A stretch of DNA of 7,773 bases from Deltaproteobacteria bacterium (GTDB lineage Bacteria; Desulfobacterota; GWC2-55-46): contig JACPGA010000026.1 in the NCBI GenBank assembly GCA_016182705.1, positions 1 through 7,773 of the forward strand. The letters are read 5' to 3'. Below the pieces are notes generated by a model, which saw nothing but the letters and a program-made list of their open reading frames with translations, ran no database searches and was not told the DNA's origin. The position numbers were made by a program, and so were the translations under genes. Shown piece after piece: positions 1-5,648 of this stretch. Position 1 is the first letter of the stretch. Each line of letters begins with the position of its first letter.

Positions 1-386
1 GAAGTGTCGTAGAGGGCCGCGTAGACTTCGCCCTTTCTGGCATCCAGCACAGGACAGACAAGGCGGCTGGAAAACGGGACATTCATCGCGAGCGCGGCAA
101 GAGTTGAAACACCTACGGCCTTTTTTCCCAGAGGCCACGCAAGCCCTTTTACGGTGGATATGCCGATCCGGAGGCCGGTAAACGAACCCGGGCCGACAGC
201 TACGGCAAAAAGGTCTACCTGTGAGATATCAAGACCGGCGTTTTCGAGGTGGGACTTTACCGCGGGCAGGAGCCAGATGGCATGGCGTCCGGCATTGCCA
301 ACGCTCCACTCGGACACGAGCGTCCTGTCCTCGAGAAGGGCAATGGAGCCCGACGAGGAGGAGGATTCAATGGCGAGTATCTTCAG
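1..386 (-). CDS. tsaB: tRNA threonylcarbamoyladenosine biosynthesis protein TsaB (3' end outside the window)
   Basis: TsaB is the inactive-homologue partner of TsaD in the cytoplasmic complex that transfers the threonylcarbamoyl group to A37 of ANN-decoding tRNAs (family knowledge). The visible 128 residues begin with the family's first strand, read as MKILAIESS. The hallmark GPGSFTGLRIG lies at about residues 65-75 and LDARKGEVYAALY at about 114-126. The usual length is near 220-230 residues, so a little over half is present. The start is assigned to CTG at 386-384. An in-frame TAA lies at 404-402, and the only codons between it and the CTG are TTT TTC AGA GGC CCA, so no ATG, GTG or TTG is available. 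The next standard start, GTG at codon 24, would remove the first conserved strand. AGAGG at 395-391 could be the ribosome binding site, with a short 4-nt spacer. The gene is separated from rseP by a 426-nt repeat-rich spacer, so it probably has its own promoter, but I see no convincing one. Identity is secure; the start codon is inferred. Confidence 0.93.
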   Translation of the reverse strand, partial: MKILAIESSSSSGSIALLEDRTLVSEWSVGNAGRHAIWLLPAVKSHLENAGLDISQVDLFAVAVGPGSFTGLRIGISTVKGLAWPLGKKAVGVSTLAALAMNVPFSSRLVCPVLDARKGEVYAALYDT

Positions 387-459
387 TGGGCCTCTGAAAA
401 ATTAGAGATTGGGAAGCGCAATTTTCTTCAAACTGCCTTTTGAAAATCAGGCAAGCTCT

Positions 460-539
460 GTCATTGCGAGGAGTGAAACGACGAAGCAATCTCAAAGTGA
501 TTGATTTAGACGAGATTGCTTCGCTACGCTCGCAATGAC
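460..539. repeat. 80-bp interrupted palindromic repeat (REP/MITE-like)
   Basis: The outer arms gtcattgcgag (460-470) and ctcgcaatgac (529-539) are exact reverse complements of 11 bp. The inner arms cgaagcaatctc (482-493) and gagattgcttcg (512-523) are exact reverse complements of 12 bp. Between them are an asymmetric internal loop (11 nt at 471-481 against 5 nt at 524-528) and an 18-nt terminal loop (494-511). Palindromes with a similar GTCATTGCGAG...GAAGCAATCTC core occur dispersed in many bacterial genomes (recollection, not a search). It carries no protein and is most likely a non-autonomous dispersed element. Whether it also acts in transcription, for example as a processing or stabilising hairpin, cannot be decided from one copy. 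Confidence 0.82.
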
Positions 540-564
540 GAACAATGAATTAATCAGAGATTCC

Positions 565-670
565 TTAGATATTTTTTCTAATGTCAAGAAAGAGCGGAAA
601 TAAAAAGCGCAGCATATATGTGAATATGTGAGTTTTTATTTGCCCTGCCGAGATCAGGAAAAAGAACGAT
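565..670. repeat. Direct repeat element, copy 1
   Basis: This is the first of two copies offset by 129 bp. In order on the plus strand it has a 4-bp stem TTAG (565-568) / CTAA (578-581) around a 9-nt T-rich loop, a 41-bp block from 592 to 632 identical to 721-761 in copy 2, and a 20-bp tail (651-670) identical to 787-806. The large hairpin is degraded here: aaataaaaa (598-606) still pairs with tttttattt (633-641), but the flanking right-arm bases no longer match well. Relative to copy 2 it is several bases shorter on the right side. No coding potential is seen. Confidence 0.8.
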
Positions 671-693
671 TATCTTCTGACTACATCTAAAAA

Positions 694-806
694 TCAGTTA
701 TTTTTTCTGAGGTCAAGGAAGAGCGGAAATAAAAAGCGCAGCATATATGTGAATATGTGAGCATTTTTATTTACGCTCTGACGCGGAGATCAGGAAAAAG
801 AACGAT
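694..806. repeat. Direct repeat element, copy 2, with long hairpin
   Basis: This second copy of the 129-bp-period element ends just beyond the rseP stop. Its small stem reads TCAG (694-697) / CTGA (707-710), where copy 1 has TTAG/CTAA. The main hairpin spans 721-778. Five outer pairs (gagcg with cgctc) are followed by one mismatch, nine A/T pairs (727-735 with 764-772), a GC pair doublet (736-737 with 761-762), and an apical catat/atatg stem (742-746 with 753-757) around a 6-nt loop. Read on the minus strand the structure lies in the 3' untranslated region of rseP, but no T-tract follows it, so it is not a standard intrinsic terminator. It may be an extragenic palindromic element or an RNA-stabilising structure. 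Confidence 0.8.
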
Positions 807-812
807 TTTTAG

Positions 813-2114
813 TTACCCGAAAATCCTTGCAAGGTCGTTCCATGTGACAAGCACCATGAGACCTATCAGGAGCGCTATGCCGACCTGCTGGGAGATCGTC
901 ATGAACTTCTCGCTCAAGGGCTTGCCCTTCAAGGCCTCCATGCCGAAAAAGACTATATGGCCGCCGTCGAGCACTGGTATCGGGAAGAGGTTTATGATGC
1001 CGAGCTGAAGGCTCAGGAACGCCACAAGGGACAGCAGGTCGGCAAGGCCGGATTCAGCCGCCTTCCCCGCCACCTGCGCTATCATGATGGGGCCGCCAAG
1101 CGTCTTCAATGAGTACTCGCCCAATACGAGTCCTTTTATGACGACGAAGAGCTTGCCGGTCATCTCTATGCCGGAAGAGACGCCCTTTGTTATCGACTCG
1201 CCAAAACCGTACTGGCGTACGACCAGCTCGTCCTGCCTCGATATGCCGATGAGGTGGACCTTCGCGTCTTCGTTATATTTGGGGGTGACTTCAAATGTAA
1301 GCTCCTTGCCGTCCCTCAGGACCTGGAGCTTTTTCTTGCCGTCGCTCTTGTGTATTACATTTTCAAGCTCGGCCCAGTGGTTTATCTTTTTGCCGTCTAT
1401 CGCGAGTATCAGGTCGCCAGCCTTGAGGCCCGCTTCTTTGGCAGGATAGCCCGGGGCGACGTCTCCAATGACCGGCTTCATGGGCGGGTACATCCCGCCG
1501 TAGCCAGCCCCTGTCTGATCTGAAGTGTCGGGCGTTATCGAGGTCTGTATCTTCTCCCCGTCCCTGGTGACCGCGAGTTCGACCTTCTTCGAGGGGTTCA
1601 TGGCAAGCTGCGTCAGGAGGTCTTCCCAGTCCTTTACATCCTCGCCGTCAACCGAGACAACCGTGTCCCCGGCTTTTATCCCGGCTTTCTGCGCGGGCTC
1701 TTCAGGCACGACATAGCCGACCTCAGCTGGCCTTTCGAGGTATGCCGGGAGCTGAATGCCTATCATGAATATTACCGGCAGAAGGGCTATGGCCAGAATC
1801 AGATTCATCGCGGGGCCGGCGGCTACTATGGCGGCCCTTTTCCATACCGGCTTGTGGGTGAAGGACTTCGCCCGGAGTTCTGAAGAGACCTCTTCTCCGG
1901 GGGCCTCGCCGACCATTTTAACGTACCCGCCAAGCGGCAGGACGGATATCCTGTACTCGGTCTCGCCCCTCTTGATGCCTACGAGCTTGGGGCCGAAGCC
2001 CAGCGAGAACTTCTCTACCCCTACTCCGCAGGCTTTGGCGACAGCGAAATGCCCGAGCTCGTGTATGAATATCAATACCCCAAGAACGATTATGAAAGAG
2101 ATTAAGGTTGTCAT
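813..2114 (-). CDS. rseP: RIP-family site-2 zinc metalloprotease RseP (433 aa)
   Basis: RseP is an inner-membrane intramembrane protease. In E. coli it cleaves the anti-sigma factor RseA after DegS and also removes remnant signal peptides (family knowledge). The zinc site HELGH is at residues 18-22 in the first membrane segment, and the second catalytic motif, PIPVLDGGH with Asp at about 383, lies near the C-terminus. Two PDZ domains lie between them, at about 130-197 and 214-280, both with the AG(I/L)KAGD carboxylate-loop pattern. Other hydrophobic segments are near 94-120, 360-376 and 405-425. Length is close to the 450 residues of E. coli RseP. The ATG at 2114-2112 is chosen because it begins MTTLISFI just before the catalytic helix, with AAGG at 2122-2119 upstream. 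A longer reading from 2165 would overlap dxr and add a non-family leader. It follows dxr by 34 nt in the same operon. Confidence 0.96.
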   Translation of the reverse strand: MTTLISFIIVLGVLIFIHELGHFAVAKACGVGVEKFSLGFGPKLVGIKRGETEYRISVLPLGGYVKMVGEAPGEEVSSELRAKSFTHKPVWKRAAIVAAGPAMNLILAIALLPVIFMIGIQLPAYLERPAEVGYVVPEEPAQKAGIKAGDTVVSVDGEDVKDWEDLLTQLAMNPSKKVELAVTRDGEKIQTSITPDTSDQTGAGYGGMYPPMKPVIGDVAPGYPAKEAGLKAGDLILAIDGKKINHWAELENVIHKSDGKKKLQVLRDGKELTFEVTPKYNEDAKVHLIGISRQDELVVRQYGFGESITKGVSSGIEMTGKLFVVIKGLVLGEYSLKTLGGPIMIAQVAGKAAESGLADLLSLVAFLSLQLGIINLFPIPVLDGGHIVFFGMEALKGKPLSEKFMTISQQVGIALLIGLMVLVTWNDLARIFG

Positions 2115-2148
2115 CTTCCCTTGCCAGTGTTTTTTTGTGAGGGCTGGA

Positions 2149-3303
2149 CTACATGCGGGCGGCAAAGGAGCTTGCCGCTTCCCTTGCTGCCCTGTCAGCC
2201 TCGAGGACGTCCTCTATGGAGCCTATCTCTTTGTGGCCGTATCCTTCCATCACTTCCCTTATCACGGCGCATATGCCGGTAAAAGGGAGCCTGCCTTCGA
2301 GGAACATCGCGACAGCGACCTCGTCGGCCGCGTTCAGAACAGCAGGAGCCGTGCCGCCGACTCGAAGCGCATCGTAAGCGAGCCCAAGGCACGGGAACCG
2401 CTCAGGCTCAGGGTCGTGAAACTCGAGCGAAAGACCGTTGAAGCCGAGCGCGGGCGTTCCCGAATCAATCCGTTCGGGCCATGAAAGCGCGTAGGCAATG
2501 GGCCCCTTCATGTCAGGGTTTCCCATCTGTGCCATGATGGAACCGTCTATATATTCAACCATTGAGTGTACTATCGATTGGGGGTGTATTACAACCGATA
2601 TCTTGTCGGGAGGCAGGTTGAAAAGCCACCTCGCCTCTATGACCTCAAGGCCTTTGTTGACGAGAGTGGCCGAGTCTATGGATATCTTCCTGCCCATCTT
2701 CCACTTCGGGTGCCTCAAAGCCGCCTCAGTGGTTATGCCGGGGAAATCCTGGATGGGAGTTTTGAGGAACGGCCCGCCTGAGGCGGTAAGTATCACGCGC
2801 TTTATGTCCTCGGGCCTGTGGCCCGCAATCGACTGGTAAACCGCTGAATGCTCGCTGTCAACCGGAAGGAATTTAATACCACGCTTCCTGACCGCTTCCA
2901 TGACAAGGGGGCCTGCCAGCACGAGGGTTTCCTTGTTGGCAAGCGCGATATCGACCCCGGCCTTTATGGCTGCCATCGTAGGCAGAAGCCCAGCCGCCCC
3001 GGATATGGCTGAAACGCACATCTGGGCGCCGTCAAAAGCAGCGGCCCTTATGGCCCCTTCGACGCCGAAGCCGATCTCGACCGGAACTGATACAGAACCC
3101 CTCAAGGCGCTTGCTGCGGAACTATCCGCGACAGAGACGAAAGAGGGCCTGAACTCTTCTATCTGTTCTTTCAAGAGGGCTATGTTGTTCCCGGCCGCAA
3201 GGGAGACAACCTTGAACCTGTCCGGGTGCATCCGCAGCACTTCGAGAGTGTTGACGCCGATCGAGCCCGTGGAGCCGAGTATAGAGATGCCTTTTTTACG
3301 CAT
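2149..3303 (-). CDS. dxr: 1-deoxy-D-xylulose 5-phosphate reductoisomerase (384 aa)
   Basis: Dxr converts DXP to 2-C-methyl-D-erythritol 4-phosphate with NADPH, the first committed step of the MEP isoprenoid pathway. This pathway provides the precursors that UppS, encoded upstream, condenses. The NADPH-binding loop GSTGSIG is at residues 10-16 and LANKETLV at about 121-128. The metal-binding acidic residues are Asp149 and Glu151 in PVDSEHSA, plus Glu220 in NKGLEVIEA. The flexible-loop and substrate motifs ASGGPF (about 174-179) and HPKWKMG (198-204) are present, as are HPQSIVHSMVE and LNAADEVAV later on. Length matches the family (380-400), and nothing is missing. The ATG at 3303-3301 has AAGG at 3313-3310 with a 6-nt spacer. 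It overlaps the end of cdsA by 8 nt, so the two are probably translationally coupled. Presence of dxr shows that the organism uses the MEP route. Confidence 0.98.
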   Translation of the reverse strand: MRKKGISILGSTGSIGVNTLEVLRMHPDRFKVVSLAAGNNIALLKEQIEEFRPSFVSVADSSAASALRGSVSVPVEIGFGVEGAIRAAAFDGAQMCVSAISGAAGLLPTMAAIKAGVDIALANKETLVLAGPLVMEAVRKRGIKFLPVDSEHSAVYQSIAGHRPEDIKRVILTASGGPFLKTPIQDFPGITTEAALRHPKWKMGRKISIDSATLVNKGLEVIEARWLFNLPPDKISVVIHPQSIVHSMVEYIDGSIMAQMGNPDMKGPIAYALSWPERIDSGTPALGFNGLSLEFHDPEPERFPCLGLAYDALRVGGTAPAVLNAADEVAVAMFLEGRLPFTGICAVIREVMEGYGHKEIGSIEDVLEADRAAREAASSFAARM

Positions 3304-4099
3304 AAAAAGCCTTGAGTACGAGGTAATAATAAAGAAGCGGGATTGGGAATATGAGGCTGTCTATCCTGTCGAGCACCCCGCCGTGGCCGGGTATTATCGT
3401 GCCGGAGTCCTTCACCCCAGCGCCCCTTTTCAAAAGGGACTCGGCAAGGTCGCCTGCCATGGCCACGATTCCGACAACAACTGTTATTACAATTGTATTC
3501 AAAGGGCTGGAATCCATGCCCGTGAAGTGAACAAAGACAAGTCCGACCGCTGCCCCGCCAATGACCCCGGCAACAGCGCCCTCGACGGTCTTTTTCGGGC
3601 TTATGACAGGCGCGAGCTTATGCCTGCCAAGCTTCCTGCCGGCGAAGTACGCGAAGGTGTCGTTCGACCAGATGACTACCAGCAGGAACATGAGCCACAA
3701 GCGCCCCTGCTCGAACTCGGCCAGCGGAGTAAGGAATGAAAGCGGAAGGCCCAGGTACGCAAGCCCCAGGACCTTGTGCGATATGTCCAGGGAAGATTCT
3801 GGAAGCTCTCTTTTGCTCAGGAGTCCGTAAAGGTAGAAGAGGAAGACCAGACATACGAGCGCCGGAAGGAAGGCTTCCAGACCGCAGAAGAACAGGAGCG
3901 GCACCAGGGCCGCGCCTGTTGCCGCGCCGAGCAGGTCGAACGCGCCGTCCCTTTTCTTGTGGAGGCCGAGGCCGTTGAACTCAAGCAGGGCCAGAAAGGC
4001 AAGTATCGTGGAGACCGCGAGGATCAGGTACTGCGGCGCGAAAAGCACAATGTATACGACAATCGGGATCAGAACGACCCCGCTCAATACCCTTTTCAG
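3296..4099 (-). CDS. cdsA: Phosphatidate cytidylyltransferase (CDP-diacylglycerol synthase)
   Basis: CdsA is a multi-spanning inner-membrane enzyme that makes CDP-diacylglycerol from phosphatidate and CTP, the branch point of phospholipid synthesis. The protein is strongly hydrophobic throughout, with roughly seven or eight membrane segments. The C-terminal family signature is clear: NDTFAYFAG, then SPKKTVEG at about 167-174, GDLAESLLKRGAGVKDSG from about 216, and GHGGVLDRIDS. The start is placed at CTG 4099-4097. This gives the family-like N-terminus MLKRVLSGVVLIP, and GGAGG-type pairing sequence (GGAGG at 4110-4106) sits 6 nt upstream. Gene finders that do not accept CTG would choose TTG at 4087-4085, four codons later, whose nearest purine run lies too close. 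The reading is 267 residues from CTG or 263 from TTG, both normal for the family. It follows uppS by 34 nt and overlaps dxr. Confidence 0.95.
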   Translation of the reverse strand: MKRVLSGVVLIPIVVYIVLFAPQYLILAVSTILAFLALLEFNGLGLHKKRDGAFDLLGAATGAALVPLLFFCGLEAFLPALVCLVFLFYLYGLLSKRELPESSLDISHKVLGLAYLGLPLSFLTPLAEFEQGRLWLMFLLVVIWSNDTFAYFAGRKLGRHKLAPVISPKKTVEGAVAGVIGGAAVGLVFVHFTGMDSSPLNTIVITVVVGIVAMAGDLAESLLKRGAGVKDSGTIIPGHGGVLDRIDSLIFPIPLLYYYLVLKAFYA

Positions 4100-4105
4100 A
4101 AGCGC

Positions 4106-4110
4106 CCTCC
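4106..4110 (-). promoter_or_regulatory. Ribosome binding site deciding the cdsA start
   Basis: Minus-strand GGAGG lies 6 nt before CTG 4099-4097 and 18 nt before TTG 4087-4085. Its spacing is ideal for the CTG and too long for the TTG, which supports initiation at CTG. Confidence 0.6.
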
Positions 4111-4133
4111 GTGAGCGAAACTCAGATAATCCG

Positions 4134-4877
4134 TTAGCGGGCGGCCCCTACGCCCTTTTCCTTGACGAGGCCGAACCTGCGGTCGCGCTTCTGGTAATCC
4201 CTTATGGCCTCATCGAGATGGCCCATCGTAAAATCGGGCCAGAGCACGTCTGTTATGTATATTTCAGTGTAAGCGAGCTGCCATAAAAGGAAATTGCTTA
4301 TCCTGTTCTCTCCGCTGGTGCGGATAAGGAGGTCAGGGTCAGGCATGCCGGCTGTGTACAGGTTCGCCTGCACCATCTCTTCAGTGATATCTTCAGGCCG
4401 GAGCGCCCCAACGGATACGAGCTTTGCTATGGCGCGAGCCGCCCTGGTTATCTCCTCGCGGCCACTGTAGCTCAACGCAAGCTGCAATACCATGCCGGTG
4501 TTGCTGGCAGTCTTGGCGACAAGGTCGGCGATGACTTTCCTGACGCCCTTGGGCAGCTCTTCTATATTCCCTATCGGGCGGAAGCGGATATTATTTTCAA
4601 TGAGGTTCTTCTCCTCGGACTTCAGGTGTATCTCGAGAAACTTCATCAGCATCTCGACTTCGTGAACAGGCCTGTTCCAGTTCTCCCTTGAGAAGGTATA
4701 CAGAGTCAGGCACTCGATGCCGAGCTCGCGGCAATGCGTCACCGTGTCCCGGGCGACATCTATGCCCTTGCGGTGGCCGTTTATCCTGTTGAGGAGTTTC
4801 TTCCTCGCCCACCGTCCGTTCCCGTCCATTATGACGGCTATATGCCTGGGAAGATTTTCCCTTGAAATTTCAGTCAT
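4134..4877 (-). CDS. uppS: Undecaprenyl diphosphate synthase (cis-prenyltransferase, 247 aa)
   Basis: UppS adds eight isopentenyl units in cis to farnesyl diphosphate, giving the C55 lipid carrier for peptidoglycan and other envelope polymers. It acts at the cytoplasmic face of the membrane. The catalytic motif IMDGNGRWA spans about residues 16-24, with Asp18 matching the Mg-binding Asp26 of E. coli. LYTFSRENWNRP lies at about 59-70. The C-terminal diphosphate-binding region PDLLIRTSGENRISNFLLWQ is at about 181-200, followed by AYTEIYITDVLWPDF. Length is normal (about 240-255). The ATG at 4877-4875 gives the usual 10-15 residues before the first motif. No convincing ribosome binding sequence precedes it (the bases just upstream read ATTACTCCAA). 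This is the first gene after the frr terminator, so it should head the uppS-cdsA-dxr-rseP unit. Confidence 0.97.
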   Translation of the reverse strand: MTEISRENLPRHIAVIMDGNGRWARKKLLNRINGHRKGIDVARDTVTHCRELGIECLTLYTFSRENWNRPVHEVEMLMKFLEIHLKSEEKNLIENNIRFRPIGNIEELPKGVRKVIADLVAKTASNTGMVLQLALSYSGREEITRAARAIAKLVSVGALRPEDITEEMVQANLYTAGMPDPDLLIRTSGENRISNFLLWQLAYTEIYITDVLWPDFTMGHLDEAIRDYQKRDRRFGLVKEKGVGAAR

Positions 4878-4937
4878 TTGGAGTAATTGGAAGCTGTCCC
4901 GGAATAGGGTTTTCTGACTATGGACCAGTAAAGCAAA

Positions 4938-4966
4938 AATCTAACACAAACAGACCGTTATCACAA
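4938..4966 (-). promoter_or_regulatory. Possible sigma-70-type promoter for uppS
   Basis: On the minus strand TTGTGA (4966-4961) and TAGATT (4943-4938) are separated by exactly 17 nt, each matching four of six consensus bases. The position, between the frr terminator and uppS, is where a new promoter is expected. It would start transcription near 4930 and leave a leader of about 50 nt. The match is modest and the region is AT-rich, so chance agreement is possible. Confidence 0.35.
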
Positions 4967-4994
4967 GGCAAAATAAGGGAAAGCTCTTTATGCG

Positions 4995-5024
4995 AAAAAT
5001 GCGGCGTACTTGTGTACGCCGCAT
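4995..5024 (-). terminator. Intrinsic terminator after frr
   Basis: The sequence forms a perfect 11-bp stem (atgcggcgtac at 4999-5009 with gtacgccgcat at 5014-5024) around a 4-nt loop. On the minus strand it is followed by a run of T residues at 4999-4995. It lies about 50 nt beyond the frr stop codon and should end the pyrH-frr transcript. Read from the plus strand there is no T-tract, so it is directional. Confidence 0.85.
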
Positions 5025-5072
5025 CGGTACGCGAACCTGACTGGAAAACAGACGGAGCTTTTCAGCGCCCGG

Positions 5073-5627
5073 CTACACTTCCATTATATCAGTTTCCTTC
5101 TGGGCTATCATCGCATCGACCCTGCTTATCTGCTTGTCGGTTATGTCCTGGACCTCTTTGACGAGCTTTTTATGCTCGTCCTCGGATATTTTTTTGTCCT
5201 TCTCAAGTTTCTTCAACTCATCGTTGGCGTCGCGGCGTATGTTCCTTATGCCGACCTTGCATTCCTCGCCGTACTTCTTGGCGAGCTTCACGAACTCTTT
5301 TCTTCTCTCCTCGGTCAGCGGCGGCATGTTTACGCGTATGAGCTTGCCGTCGCTCGTGGGCATAAGGCCGAGGTCAGATGTCATAATCGCCTTTTCAATA
5401 GCGTGCACAGCTGACGCGTCCCACGGCGTTATGGTAATTGTCCTGCTCTCTGGCACAGCCAGTGTGGCGAGCTGGTTGATGGGCGTAGGCGTTCCGTAAT
5501 AATCTACCTTAACATGGTCGAATATGGTTATGGAGGCCCGGCCCGTGCGTATTGACCCGAGCTCATGCGACAAGGCTTCCAGGGCCTTGTCGGTCCTCTT
5601 TTTCATCTCCAGGATTTCTTCCCTCAT
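5073..5627 (-). CDS. frr: Ribosome recycling factor (184 aa)
   Basis: RRF, with EF-G, splits the post-termination ribosome so its subunits can be reused. Length matches the family (185 in E. coli). The long-helix motif IRTGRAS is at residues 26-32. The beta-domain motif YYGTPTPINQLA lies at about 43-54, EKAIMTSDLGL at about 78-88, PPLTEERRKE at about 102-111 and RNIRRDAND at about 128-136. The N- and C-terminal parts have the charged, heptad-like composition of the three-helix bundle. The ATG at 5627-5625 has GGAG and AGG purine stretches just upstream. It follows pyrH by 21 nt, the conserved pairing, and is followed by an intrinsic terminator. Nothing unusual is seen. Confidence 0.98.
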   Translation of the reverse strand: MREEILEMKKRTDKALEALSHELGSIRTGRASITIFDHVKVDYYGTPTPINQLATLAVPESRTITITPWDASAVHAIEKAIMTSDLGLMPTSDGKLIRVNMPPLTEERRKEFVKLAKKYGEECKVGIRNIRRDANDELKKLEKDKKISEDEHKKLVKEVQDITDKQISRVDAMIAQKETDIMEV

Positions 5628-5648
5628 TTTGCCTGCTCCGCTGCGGTT

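Larger units (their letters stand above)
387..812. other. Repeat-rich spacer between rseP and tsaB
   Basis: This 426-nt stretch contains no credible gene on either strand and is more AT-rich than its surroundings. From low to high coordinates it holds about 70 nt of unassigned sequence upstream of tsaB, an 80-bp interrupted palindrome (460-539), and two copies of a hairpin-bearing direct repeat (565-670 and 694-806). The second copy ends 6 nt before the rseP stop codon. The promoter of tsaB should lie here or be read through from rseP, but no clear -35/-10 pair stands out. Confidence 0.8.

Noticed and set aside
434..453. TGCCT/AGGCA inverted repeat upstream of tsaB
   Set aside because: The stem is only 5 bp with a 10-nt loop. 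It is too weak to call an operator or terminator.
721..778. Copy 2 hairpin as an intrinsic terminator for rseP
   Set aside because: The stem is rich in A/T pairs and no T-run follows it on the minus strand, so it lacks the normal terminator layout.
565..806. CRISPR array
   Set aside because: There are only two long copies with indels between them, no short regular repeats and spacers, and no cas genes.
2112..2165. Longer N-terminus for rseP starting at 2165
   Set aside because: It would overlap dxr and add 17 residues unlike the family. The ATG at 2114 starts directly before the HELGH helix.
1756..2484. Plus-strand open frame (242 codons) opposite rseP and dxr
   Set aside because: It spans the junction of two genes with strong homology on the other strand, and no motif or ribosome binding site supports it.
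2900..3739. Long open reading frame (279 codons) on the plus strand opposite dxr and cdsA
   Set aside because: It is antisense to two clearly conserved genes, its translation resembles no family, and such frames are expected in GC-rich coding DNA.
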